Assembly (NCBI RefSeq): GCF_013214175.1
Contig: NZ_JABSPA010000008.1
Coordinates: forward strand, 124,001-188,000
Length of the DNA stretch: 64,000 nucleotides
Reading direction: 5' to 3'
Source: Colwellia sp.
GTDB lineage: Bacteria; Pseudomonadota; Gammaproteobacteria; Enterobacterales; Alteromonadaceae
In this document: positions 28,434 through 37,700 of the stretch, piece by piece
Layout: each line of letters starts with the position of its first letter
How positions within the stretch are numbered: position 1 is the stretch's first letter
Notes under the pieces: generated by a model
Seen by the model: only the letters and a program-made list of their open reading frames with translations
Databases searched by the model: none
What the model was told of the DNA's origin: nothing
Made by a program: the position numbers and the translations under genes

Positions 28434-28937
28434 CTATTTTTCTGGTAGCGTTTGAGGAAATTCGATTAAGTTAATTTGCATACGTTTACTAGTAAAGCAT
28501 AGAGTAATTAAAGCAAAGACAATCAAGCCTTGGCAAATTAACCATGGCATGGAAGTCAATTGCCAGAATATAAAGCCAATAAGGTTAATGGTAAAGTCAA
28601 AAATTAACGCTCCTATCAACAATGCTCGGCAATAAGGCCATAGGCTTTTTACCCAGTTTGGTGCATTAGGCCGACGTAGACTAATGATAAGTACAACAAA
28701 TAAACCAATTAAGCCTGACACCAAGCTTAAAAAGAATAAGTTTGTGTCTGGATAAACCCACTGCATGGTTGACACTCGGTCTTTCATATTCGTTACGGAC
28801 ATAAGCCAAACTAGATAGCCACGTAAAACAAACAGTAACACCAGATAAAAACGTTTTGATAACTTTAAACAGTCAAATTTATCAAAATCTTCGATGGAAT
28901 ACTGTTGATATTGTTTAGACACCTGGCATTTTCTCAT
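28434..28937 (-). CDS. DUF2919 family membrane protein (YfeZ-like)
   Basis: This is a 167-residue inner-membrane protein of the DUF2919/YfeZ type, function unknown. The opening YSIEDFDKFDCLKLSKRFYL followed by a membrane helix is the family hallmark (YxxxDYDxxxxLKxSxxxxL). About four hydrophobic segments can be seen (near 29-46, 67-85, 101-121 and 129-149). It overlaps the DUF599-like gene by 23 nt, and dnaQ follows after 50 bp, so it belongs to a four-gene leftward unit. Confidence 0.78.
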   Translation of the reverse strand: MRKCQVSKQYQQYSIEDFDKFDCLKLSKRFYLVLLFVLRGYLVWLMSVTNMKDRVSTMQWVYPDTNLFFLSLVSGLIGLFVVLIISLRRPNAPNWVKSLWPYCRALLIGALIFDFTINLIGFIFWQLTSMPWLICQGLIVFALITLCFTSKRMQINLIEFPQTLPEK

Positions 28938-29727
28938 TTTTCAATTGACGCTCTTGCTGTAATAAATGCTGGGCAGCTGTAATGGCCTTCACCGCCTTAG
29001 AATTAAATTCACGGGTATATAAGGTGTAAACGACCCATAAACTCATCAAGACAAATAAAAATGGGTGAAAAAACCAACACATCGCTGCTATGGCAAAATA
29101 ATACGACCTCAAGCCGTAGTTATAAGAATGGGCAGCTTGGTCTTGCACTATCGCCATTTGCTTTGCATAAGCCAATAAATTCTCATTTGTGCCCGACTGA
29201 TCAAAGGGCGTCGCGCCTATCATGACATTTAAAAATCCGTATTGGCGCATCGACCAAGTAAATTGAAAAAATGAAATAACAAAGATAAAGGCTAATAAGC
29301 TGAGTTTTAATTGTATGGCTAAATGATTAACATCGGCGGCAAAGGGTAATGAAGAAATAACCACCGCCAAGGTATCGACTTTTGCGAATAAGGTAAAAAT
29401 ACCGGCAAGGATCAACAAGGTGCTAGACGCAAAAAAAGCGATATTACGTTCCAAGTTGGCGAGTAAAGCCGCTTCTGAAACCCTTATTTCCCGCGAAATC
29501 ACTTCATACATCCAATGAATTCGATGTTGATGTAAAGATCTGGCGATGCAGTCTGTGGTCTTGGCTTTTTTTCGGGCAAATACGGTATAACCATACCAAG
29601 CGACAACGAAAACAGCTAAAGCTAAAATATCGACTAGGGTAAAAGGCAAATTCAATTCCTTAATACGTAACAGGGACAACAAAAAAATGATTATACGCCA
29701 ACAATTTTTATTGACCAACAACTTCAT
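28915..29727 (-). CDS. DUF599 family membrane protein
   Basis: This is a 270-residue inner-membrane protein of the DUF599 type. Family marks are HRIHWMYEVISREIRVSEAA, NLERNIAFFASSTLLILAGI and the later QFTWSMRQYGFLN and SYNYGLRSYYFAI blocks, with four to five membrane segments. Function is unknown; some homologues carry conserved His and Arg residues within the membrane part. The N-terminus (MKLLVNKNCWRIIIFLLSLL) looks long and the true start could be lower. It is the first gene of the cluster leading to dnaQ. Confidence 0.78.
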   Translation of the reverse strand: MKLLVNKNCWRIIIFLLSLLRIKELNLPFTLVDILALAVFVVAWYGYTVFARKKAKTTDCIARSLHQHRIHWMYEVISREIRVSEAALLANLERNIAFFASSTLLILAGIFTLFAKVDTLAVVISSLPFAADVNHLAIQLKLSLLAFIFVISFFQFTWSMRQYGFLNVMIGATPFDQSGTNENLLAYAKQMAIVQDQAAHSYNYGLRSYYFAIAAMCWFFHPFLFVLMSLWVVYTLYTREFNSKAVKAITAAQHLLQQERQLKNEKMPGV

Positions 29728-29795
29728 TTAATTCCTATAATTACGCTTTGAATTACCGCCAGTATTTAGCCCCCGTAGTAATTACCTAGTAAGTC

Positions 29796-29833
29796 ATACC
29801 GATAAAGAATACCGATAAAGAATACCGATAAAG
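29796..29833. repeat. Tandem repeat, 13-bp unit, about 2.9 copies
   Basis: The unit ataccgataaaga is repeated at 29796-29808, 29809-29821 and 29822-29833 (last copy one base short) without a mismatch. It lies between divergent genes. Perfect copies suggest recent slippage. Confidence 0.9.
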
Positions 29834-29998
29834 TATTGCTAGCATGAAAATAGTACGTTTAAAGAAATTCCTCATTTAGCTTTTCATAACCTAACAAACT
29901 AAGCACTTGAGTTTTATAAATAATTGAATAACACTGACACTATTATAATTAACCGCGTTTTGACATTGAACTCATCACTACGCATTCAAGGTATTTCT

Positions 29999-30421
29999 AT
30001 GAGAAATTTTAAACAACTTACGTTGTTAGTTGCGATTGCAACCACACTGACTGCTTGTAATAGCTCTTCGGCCCTGCCAACACAGGAATCATTACCTGGC
30101 AGTTGGCTCGTTGAGTCAATTAAGGATAAAGCTGTCATCACTAAAAGTACGGCTCAATTAAACTTTGACGAGCAAAACAGATTAAGTGGCTCTGCATCCT
30201 GTAATAACATATCCTCGAACTATACCCTAGAGCACAACTCGGTAAACATAGGCCCAATGGCCGTAACTCGAAAAATGTGTTTACCTGCTTTAATGGAGCA
30301 AGAGTCTCGATTATTGCAAGCCCTAGGCAAGGTAAAACGTTTCCAATTGAATAATGGCGAGCTAACAATGTACGACCAACAAGGCAGTTTGCAAATAAAA
30401 GCAAAGAGAACAAAACCATAA
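29999..30421 (+). CDS. META-domain lipoprotein
   Basis: This is a small outer-membrane-type lipoprotein with a META domain (HslJ-like). From the ATG at 29999 there is a basic start, a hydrophobic core and the lipobox LTAC at about residues 17-20. The META part has GSWLVESIKDK, RLSGSASCNNISSNYTL and GPMAVTRKMC, the standard GxxxCNxxxxxY and TxxxC pattern. The start at 29999 is chosen over an in-frame ATG at 29924 because it places the signal peptide at the N-terminus and has AAGG upstream. HslJ homologues are linked to heat stress and novobiocin resistance in E. coli. The gene is monocistronic. Confidence 0.85.
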   Translation: MRNFKQLTLLVAIATTLTACNSSSALPTQESLPGSWLVESIKDKAVITKSTAQLNFDEQNRLSGSASCNNISSNYTLEHNSVNIGPMAVTRKMCLPALMEQESRLLQALGKVKRFQLNNGELTMYDQQGSLQIKAKRTKP

Positions 30422-30475
30422 ACTAGCATTTAAGTAATATCAAAAAACAAGCTTTCTATACTTTTTTGCTATATA

Positions 30476-30489
30476 GCAATATAAGTTAT
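30476..30489. promoter_or_regulatory. Perfect palindrome upstream of cysK
   Basis: ttgctatatagcaa is a perfect 14-bp palindrome 78 bp before the cysK start. Its position fits a transcription-factor site, but it does not clearly match the CysB pattern, so the regulator is unknown. Confidence 0.4.
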
Positions 30490-30566
30490 AACAAAATATC
30501 ACTTCATTTTTTATAACAAAAAGCTACTCTTATGCTGTTAATACAACTAATTCCACAGGATTCAAT

Positions 30567-31547
30567 ATGTCTAAAATTTTCGAAGACAACACCACAACCA
30601 TAGGTAATACTCCTTTAGTTAAGCTAAACCGAGTGATTAATGCTGAAAATGGCGCAAATGTGTACGCTAAAATAGAAGCGAGAAATCCAAGCTTCAGCGT
30701 TAAATGTCGTATTGGCGCTAGCATGGTTTGGGATGCCGAAGAAAAAGGTTTATTAAGCCCAGGAAAAGTAATTGTTGAGCCTACCAGTGGCAATACCGGT
30801 ATCGCCTTAGCGTTTGTTGCTGCAGCGCGTGGTTACGCTATCACCTTAACCATGCCAAGCACAATGAGCTTAGAACGTCGTAAATTACTTATTGCCTTAG
30901 GTGCAAAAGTTGAATTGACTGACGGTGCTAAGGGTATGGGTGGCGCAATTGCTAGAGCCCAAGAGCTTAAAGATTCAGATCCAGAAAAATATGTCTTATT
31001 AGGCCAGTTTGACAACCCAGCTAACCCAAAAATACATGAAGAAACCACAGGGCCAGAAATTTGGAATGATACCGATGGTAATATCGATATCTTTGTTTCT
31101 GGTGTTGGTACTGGTGGTACTCTTACTGGTACAAGCCGCTATATTAAACTAACCAAAGGTAAAGCCATTACTACGGTTGCCGTTGAGCCTGTTGACTCGC
31201 CAGTGATCAGTCAAGCACTTGCTGGTGAAGAATTAACACCGGGTCCTCATAAGATTCAAGGTATAGGTGCCGGCTTTATTCCTGGTAACTTAGACCTTGA
31301 AATGGTTGATGCCGTTGAACTGGTTTCTAATGAAGACTCTTTTGCTATGGCACACCGCTTAATGAAAGAAGAAGGCATTCTTGCTGGTATTTCATCAGGC
31401 GCCGCAGTTGTTGCTGCCAAGCGTATAGCTGAACGTCCTGAAAATAAAGGTAAAAATATTGTCGTCATTTTACCAAGCTCTGCGGAACGTTACCTATCAA
31501 GTGCGTTATTTAGCGAGAGCTTTAGCGATAAGGAACTTGTTCAATAA
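30567..31547 (+). CDS. cysK: Cysteine synthase A
   Basis: This is O-acetylserine (thiol)-lyase A, a PLP enzyme that makes cysteine from O-acetylserine and sulfide. The PLP lysine is in [12 protein letters not shown] (about residue 43), the asparagine-loop substrate site is [13 protein letters not shown], and the glycine-rich phosphate loop is [11 protein letters not shown]. The C-terminal half ([25 protein letters not shown]) matches CysK rather than CysM. 326 aa is the usual length. It stands alone with a compact terminator downstream. Confidence 0.96.
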   Translation: MSKIFEDNTTTIGNTPLVKLNRVINAENGANVYAKIEARNPSFSVKCRIGASMVWDAEEKGLLSPGKVIVEPTSGNTGIALAFVAAARGYAITLTMPSTMSLERRKLLIALGAKVELTDGAKGMGGAIARAQELKDSDPEKYVLLGQFDNPANPKIHEETTGPEIWNDTDGNIDIFVSGVGTGGTLTGTSRYIKLTKGKAITTVAVEPVDSPVISQALAGEELTPGPHKIQGIGAGFIPGNLDLEMVDAVELVSNEDSFAMAHRLMKEEGILAGISSGAAVVAAKRIAERPENKGKNIVVILPSSAERYLSSALFSESFSDKELVQ

Positions 31548-31575
31548 AAATTATTGAATTAATTTACTTTTGACT

Positions 31576-31598
31576 AAAGACACTTCGGTGTCTTTTTT
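31576..31598 (+). terminator. Rho-independent terminator after cysK
   Basis: The stem aaagacac / gtgtcttt closes on the stable tetraloop TTCG and is followed by more Ts. Confidence 0.92.
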
Positions 31599-31691
31599 CG
31601 TTTCAAACATCGTCAAAGAAATTTCACTTCACTTTAGCAAAGTAATTACGTTATTATTAAGCATAATGTTTCTACTTTTGACTTAATTATC

Positions 31692-32138
31692 ATGCGCCAT
31701 TTAAAAAATATTCTATCTTTTTTGTTATTAAGCTCAGTCTTTTTATTAACGGCTTGTGATAGTGATGATTCAAAAAGAATCACTACGGTTGATAACCCTG
31801 AAATAGTTGCCTTAGCATTTTTCGATGCCCTGTATAATGAAAAGAATATTGAAAAAGCGGCTTCCGTTTGTAATCCTAAGTTAGCACGACTTATTCTTCA
31901 TTATCGCTCACCGCAAGCAGTTGCCCGTCACCTGTTTAATATGTCATACGACAAAGTAGAAATGAAACCTGATAGTAGCGGTGTTAAAATTCGAGAACAA
32001 TTTAAAGGTAGTGCTAATATCACCGTTTATTTTGATGGCTATTACCAAGACAAACGTTTTAAAGAAGTTAAACGCTTAGCGGTTGTCCAACGTGATGGTA
32101 AGTGGTTTATTGATAAAATATTAAAAGACCCTTTTTAA
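31692..32138 (+). CDS. Small lipoprotein with NTF2-like fold (DUF4878-like)
   Basis: This is a 148-residue lipoprotein, with basic start MRHLKN, hydrophobic core and lipobox LLTAC (Cys22). The mature part begins DSDDSKR, with Asp after Cys, which in E. coli would favour inner-membrane retention. The mature domain PEIVALAFFDALYNEKNIEKA and the C-terminal RLAVVQRDGKWFIDKIL resemble DUF4878/NTF2-like domains, found in many bacterial lipoproteins without known function. It lies 36 bp upstream of a DUF1653 gene in the same direction and may be co-transcribed with it. Confidence 0.75.
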   Translation: MRHLKNILSFLLLSSVFLLTACDSDDSKRITTVDNPEIVALAFFDALYNEKNIEKAASVCNPKLARLILHYRSPQAVARHLFNMSYDKVEMKPDSSGVKIREQFKGSANITVYFDGYYQDKRFKEVKRLAVVQRDGKWFIDKILKDPF

Positions 32139-32173
32139 AGCTCCTCTCCCATAATTAAATATAAGATAAAATA

Positions 32174-32383
32174 ATGTTAAAAATAGGTACCTACCAACAT
32201 TTTAAAGGCAACTTCTACCAAGTACTTCATATTGGTCGGCATAGCGAAACTGAAGAATATATGGTGGTTTACCACCCAGCAGATAATAAAGAAGATATAT
32301 GGCTGCGCCCTTTAACTATGTTTGATGAAACGATAGAGCGAGAGGGAAAAACATTAAAACGCTTCAGCTTTGTTAAGCCATAG
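32174..32383 (+). CDS. DUF1653 domain protein
   Basis: This is a 69-residue protein that is nearly all DUF1653: GTYQHFKGNFYQVLHIGRHS, EEYMVVYHP and WLRPLTMFDETI match the family pattern YxHFKGxxYxVxxxARHSET...VVY...WVRPxxMFxE. Members are found alone or fused to nucleotide-related enzymes, and the function is unknown. It is convergent with the acylphosphatase gene. Confidence 0.88.
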   Translation: MLKIGTYQHFKGNFYQVLHIGRHSETEEYMVVYHPADNKEDIWLRPLTMFDETIEREGKTLKRFSFVKP

Positions 32384-32439
32384 CGCTTTAATTGTTAAAA
32401 TGTAAGTGTTAGAAATAAGGTTGTTGTTGATAAGTAACT

Positions 32440-32709
32440 TTAGCCAATAGAAAAAAAGGGATGTTCTTGCCATGGCACTTTCTTATGCTGTATGCCGGTC
32501 ACATCGGCTTGCTCTGGCCCATGGGCAAGCCACACTAGCATTTTTTCAATATTAATTTGTTCACCACAAAGTAATACTTCTACATCGCCATCGGCTAAGT
32601 TACGCGCATAGCCACTTAAACTATATTCAATGGCTTGCTGTTGAGACGAGGCTCGAAAATAAACCCCTTGTACCCTACCTGAAATATGCGCAATATAGCT
32701 AACATTCAT
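32440..32709 (-). CDS. Acylphosphatase
   Basis: This is a small cytosolic hydrolase of carboxyl-phosphate bonds. The catalytic patterns are GRVQGVYFRASSQQQA (Arg of the phosphate loop) and LSGYARNLADGDVEVLLCG (catalytic Asn). The start at 32709 (MNVSYIAHISGRVQG) gives the normal length of about 89 aa; an upstream in-frame ATG at 32769 would add 20 residues unlike the family. It is divergent from rlmI, the same pairing as yccX-rlmI (yccW) in E. coli. Confidence 0.9.
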   Translation of the reverse strand: MNVSYIAHISGRVQGVYFRASSQQQAIEYSLSGYARNLADGDVEVLLCGEQINIEKMLVWLAHGPEQADVTGIQHKKVPWQEHPFFSIG

Positions 32710-32856
32710 AGATTTTTCTCTTATTAAATCACTATTATTATCAGTAAAGTTTGCACCTAAGACAGTCATTGTCTAAAATCGGCACAAATTCCTCTTTCAC
32801 CGAATAAAGCCTCGTTTAATACTCGGTATTTATTCATTAAAAATAAGTATAGACCT

Positions 32857-34047
32857 ATGTCAGCAAGAATTTCTTTAAATGTTGGTCGTGAAAAATCATT
32901 ATTACGTAAACACCCATGGATTTTTTCGAAAGCTATAAACAAAATCAAAGGTAAACCCATGCTAGGCGATACCGTTGATGTATTCGATAGTAAAGGTAAC
33001 TGGTTAGCTAAGGGTGCATATTCACCTGAATCTCAAATTAGAATTAGAATCTGGAGCTTTGACGAGCATCAAGAAATTGATCGGGATTTTTTCTTTAATA
33101 AGTTACAAAAGGCACAAGTTAGACGTGACTGGTTTATTGCCCAAGGTAAATTAACTGGTTATCGATTAATTGCTGGTGAGTCTGATGGTCTGCCCGGCGT
33201 TACTATTGATAAATATGATAATTTTCTAGTTTGTCAATTACTTAGTGCTGGCGCAGATTTTCATCGTTACACGCTAGTGAGTTGTTTAAAAGAGCTTTAC
33301 CCTGATTGCCATATCTATGAACGATCTGATGTTGATGTGCGTAAAAAAGAGGGCTTAGAGCCGGTAACGGGTTGGTTAACTGAACCACAAGACTCTACTG
33401 AGTGTGTAATTGAAGAACACGGTATAAAAATTCATGTTGATGTCGCTACTGGCCACAAAACAGGGTTTTATCTCGATCAACGCGACTCTCGCTTGACGGC
33501 CGGTAAATTTGCCAAAGATAAAACTATTTTAAATTGTTTTTCTTATACCAGTACTTTTGCATTACATTGCGCGGCAAACAATGCCAAAGAAGTGATTAAT
33601 GTCGATGTATCGCAAGCGGCCCTTGATATGGGTAAACGTAACTTAGAGTTGAACGGTCTAGCTGATGCCAACGTTTCTTTTGTTAAAGCTGATGTATTTA
33701 AGTTATTGCGTTCCTATCGAGAAGAAAAACGTCGCTTTGATATGATTATTCTTGATCCTCCTAAATTTGTTGAATCAAAAGCACAGCTAACCGGCGCTTG
33801 TCGTGGTTACAAAGACATCAACATGATTGCTATGCAGTTATTAAACCCTGGTGGTCTTTTGTTAACATTTTCTTGTTCAGGCTTAATGGAAGCAAGCTTA
33901 TTTCAAAAAGTGGTTGCCGATGCCGCATTAGATGCAAAAAGAAATGTCTATTTTGTCGAACGATTACAACAAGCAGCTGATCACCCTATTTCATCAAATT
34001 ACCCAGAAGGTTATTATTTGAAAGGTTTAGTTTGTCAGGTTGAATAG
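32857..34047 (+). CDS. rlmI: 23S rRNA (cytosine-1962-C5)-methyltransferase
   Basis: This is a SAM-dependent methyltransferase for C1962 of 23S rRNA. It starts [20 protein letters not shown], nearly as in E. coli RlmI (YccW), with a PUA-type N-terminal domain (about 1-80). Then come the SAM region [23 protein letters not shown] (motif IV) and [10 protein letters not shown], which carries the catalytic cysteine region. Length is 396 aa against 396 in E. coli. It is followed by a terminator. The adjacent divergent acylphosphatase supports the assignment. Confidence 0.95.
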   Translation: MSARISLNVGREKSLLRKHPWIFSKAINKIKGKPMLGDTVDVFDSKGNWLAKGAYSPESQIRIRIWSFDEHQEIDRDFFFNKLQKAQVRRDWFIAQGKLTGYRLIAGESDGLPGVTIDKYDNFLVCQLLSAGADFHRYTLVSCLKELYPDCHIYERSDVDVRKKEGLEPVTGWLTEPQDSTECVIEEHGIKIHVDVATGHKTGFYLDQRDSRLTAGKFAKDKTILNCFSYTSTFALHCAANNAKEVINVDVSQAALDMGKRNLELNGLADANVSFVKADVFKLLRSYREEKRRFDMIILDPPKFVESKAQLTGACRGYKDINMIAMQLLNPGGLLLTFSCSGLMEASLFQKVVADAALDAKRNVYFVERLQQAADHPISSNYPEGYYLKGLVCQVE

Positions 34048-34133
34048 TAAAAATTTCAGATAAAACACTTATATTAGTGATGGCTATTGATGTCAATCAA
34101 GTAATGAAAGTAAAAGCTTAAAGGCAAGACAAA

Positions 34134-34161
34134 ATAAAGCCAGAGTAATCTCTGGCTTTAT
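34134..34161 (+). terminator. Terminator after rlmI
   Basis: The 12-bp stem ataaagccagag / ctctggctttat has a four-base loop. The downstream T-run is short, so the strength is moderate. Confidence 0.75.
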
Positions 34162-34259
34162 ATCTTCATGAATAAATAAATAAATAGCAAAAAATCCACT
34201 ACGCTATTCATTCAATGATTCTATCAGTGAGGTAACAACGAGGTAACCTAAATAAGGTG

Positions 34260-34559
34260 TTAGTCGACTTCTTCAATGGCAATACCAATGAGGTAACAAT
34301 TATTACTTTCTTCTTCAATACGAACCACTCGGCCACTAACATCCAATGCTTGTATTTGGCTGCTAGCAGAATCTACTTTAACTCTTACATGGGTAGAAAT
34401 AGCTAATGGGTGCTCAATTTCAAACGCCATACCCGTCGCACTCAAATCTCGACAAGTAGCAGTAAGTTGACTATTTACTTCGTCATCAATAACAGTAACA
34501 GTCACTTCACTATTTAACATCATGCGGTAAAAATCACGTTTATCATCAAAACCGTTCAT
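34260..34559 (-). CDS. PilZ domain protein
   Basis: This is a single-domain PilZ protein, a likely cyclic-di-GMP receptor. The binding patterns are present: KRDFYRM supplies the RxxxR pair and DLSATGMAFE is the D/NxSxxG motif. The start is the ATG at 34559 (MNGFDDKRDF), with GGAGAG a few bases upstream, rather than the ATG at 34586. It stands alone upstream of hrpA on the same strand with about 200 bp between. The output partner is not evident; PilZ proteins tune motility, adhesion or polysaccharide synthesis. Confidence 0.88.
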   Translation of the reverse strand: MNGFDDKRDFYRMMLNSEVTVTVIDDEVNSQLTATCRDLSATGMAFEIEHPLAISTHVRVKVDSASSQIQALDVSGRVVRIEEESNNCYLIGIAIEEVD

Positions 34560-34781
34560 TCGCTCTCCAAAGCAGACTATATACAACGCTATTATTTATA
34601 CTGAGCAAAGGCAGAAGTGTCAACTAGTGCTGATAAAAAAGTAACGAATTTGTACAACTGTTACCCCTCTTAACTAACACATAACTAACGATTAACTAAA
34701 ACCTAGCTAATAATTGACTAATTCTTGTCTAGCACTTAACTGAAATTATTACTTTAATCCTCACTGCCTTGGCTACTTAGA

Positions 34782-37700
34782 TTAAGAAAAGCCCTTTAAA
34801 TGATTGAGAATACGTTTTACCGATATCGGCGACGCGGTACCCAGGTTTTGGGCAAATAAAGAAACCCTCAACTCTTCAATTAACCAACGGGTGTTAAGTA
34901 ACTCATTCTCAACGGGCTTATCTTTGCGCTGCTTATTGATAATAGCTTGATAGGTATCAAGCACTTTATTGACATCAATAAGTTTTAATCTGTCTTGGTT
35001 AGGGTCAATAGGCAGCTTTTCTAAGCGCCTTAACATGCCTTGTAAATAACGCACAATATCATCTAGCTTACTCAAACCTGAGAAGGTAACAAAGCCTTTG
35101 AACACTAACTTTTCACATTGCTGCTTAATATCACCATGAGATTGGATGACATTTAACGGTACGCTACCTTTCATTTTTTTAGTTACTTCATGGCGTAAAC
35201 TTAATGCCCTTTCAACTTTAATGGTAGCCGCTAATACACAATCAGCAATTTCAGCCCTGACATAATCGCTACACTGAGAAAACTGCTTTTCATCTCTAGG
35301 TAGTTGACCATCATTTTGCTGTTGAGCAAACTGCTGCACTAAAGACAAACAAGCACCTTGAATACAGTCTTCTAAAAGCTCATTGATTGAGCCAAAAGGA
35401 TTAAAGTACAAACCAAGTTTGGCTTTATTAGGCAGTTTTTCCTGTAAATATTTTACCGGTGTTGGGATATTCAACAAAATCAGTCGACTAATACCTTTTA
35501 ACATAGCGTCTTGTGCATGTTGCTCTTGTTCAAAAAGCTCAATTGCGACACTGCTTTTATGGTCAACTAAGGCTGGAAATGCCTTAATGGTGATATTGGC
35601 AACTTTCTTTTCATAACCTTTTGGTAAATTGCCAAAGTTCCACTGGGTTAAATCGGCTTGCTCTATGCCTTTATCTGCTACTTGTTTTATCGATGCTTTA
35701 ACTTTACCTTGTAGCTCAGCTTTAAGGTCATTAAGGTCTCTGCCCTGTTTTAATAGCTTACCTTTATCATCTACCACTTGAAAATTCATCGTTAAATGCA
35801 CCGGTAGAGAAATATCCTGCCAAGCTTCTTCGGGTAAACGCACCCCGGTCATGCGCAATAACTGTTTCGCTAACGCGGCTTGTAAGTTACCGCTTTCACT
35901 TGGCATTGCCGCTAAACACGCTTGGGCATAGTTAGGCGCCGGCACAAAATTACGTCTTAAGGCCTTAGGCAGTGCTTTAATCAAGGCAATGGCTAGCTCT
36001 TCGCGTAGTGCTGGAATCAACCAATCAAAGCCAACATCTTGTACTTGATTCAATAAGGCAATAGGTACAATAAGGCTAATACCATCATCAATGTCCCCAG
36101 GAGTAAAATGATAACTGAGCGGCAAAGTGATGTTACCTTGCTGCCAAATATCGGGATAATCAGCTTTACTGAGTTCAGCCGATGATTCATTCAATAAAAA
36201 GGCTTTACTAAAGTCTAATAGCTGCTCATTAGCTTGCTTCGCCTTTTTCCACCAAGCGAGGAAACTACGTTGGCAAATAATGGTATCTGGTAATTTATCA
36301 CTGTAAAAATCAACCAAGTGCTGTTCATCAATCAAAAAATCTTTACGGCGGGCTTTTTGCTCTAACGCTTCAATGCTTTCGACTAACTGCTGATTTTTTC
36401 TTAAGAATTTTTCTTTAATAACACAGTCACCATTGACCAGTGCTTCGCGAATAAATATCTCACGGCAAGTAACGGGTTCAATCGTATTAAAGTTAATCTT
36501 ACGTTTACTGACAATACTTAAGCCATATAAAGTCACTTGCTCAAAGGCCATTACCGCGCCTTGATTTTTCTCCCAATGCGGCTCACTGTAATTTCGCTTA
36601 ACAAGGTGTGGCGCGAGCGGCTCAAGCCACAAGGGGTCAATCTTGGCATTCATACGGGCAAATAATCGGCTAGTTTCTACTAATTCAGCTGACATTAACC
36701 ACTTAGGTGATTTTTTAGTTAAAGCTGAACCAGGGAAGATAAAGAATTTCATGCCGCGAGCACCTTTGTACTCGCGATTTTCATCTTGTTGACCGATATG
36801 ACTCAATAAACCCGATAATAATGCCTGGTGGATAGGAGTTAATGCGGAGTCTTGCTCGTCTTCTTTTGCCTTACCTTCTGCTGAGCTTGCTGCTTGACCT
36901 TGCTGATTACTCGGCATAGTAAAACGGTAATCAACGGATGTTAACGGTATTTTTTGCTCTTTAAGTGTCATCTTTAATTGGCTAAAGATATCTTGCCATT
37001 CACGCAAGCGCACATAAGAAAGAAACTCACGCTGACAGAGCTTTCTAAACTGATTTTGCTTTAATTCTTTTTGCTGTTCACTAATATACTGCCAAAGATT
37101 AAGTAAACTTACAAAATCAGAATGCTTGTTTTTAAAACGATTGTGTTTTTCATCGCTAAGCTGTTGTTTTTCGTGTGGCCTTTCACGCGGGTCTTGAATA
37201 CTTAACGCACTCACTATAATCAGTACTTGTTCTATACAACCAAACTCAATGGCGGTGATAACCATTTTAGCCAAACGTGGATCTATCGGAAATTTAGCTA
37301 ATAAACGCCCTGATTTTGTTAACTGTGTAGTCGGACTTACCAGATTACCTTTAGCTGATTTGTTAAGTTTTTCTTTGTCTGGCTTACCTGCAGGCTCAAG
37401 CGCGGCAATTTCTTCCAATAAGCGTACACCATCGGTGATATTACGGTTATCCGGTGCTTCAACAAAAGGGAAATTAGCAATGTCGCCTAGGTCCAAGGCA
37501 TGCATTTGCAAAATAACCGTGGCTAAGTTGGTGCGTAATATTTCAGGATCGGTAAATTCAGCTCTACTGTTATAATCATCCTCTGAATATAAACGGATAC
37601 AGATACCGTCAGAGACCCTACCACACCGACCAGCACGTTGATTAGCACTTGCCTGTGAAACAGGTTCAATAGGTAAACGTTGTACCTTGGTGCGAGAACT

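Noticed and set aside
32766-32960. A 64-codon minus-strand ORF
   Set aside because: It is largely antisense to the rlmI start and has no coding signature.
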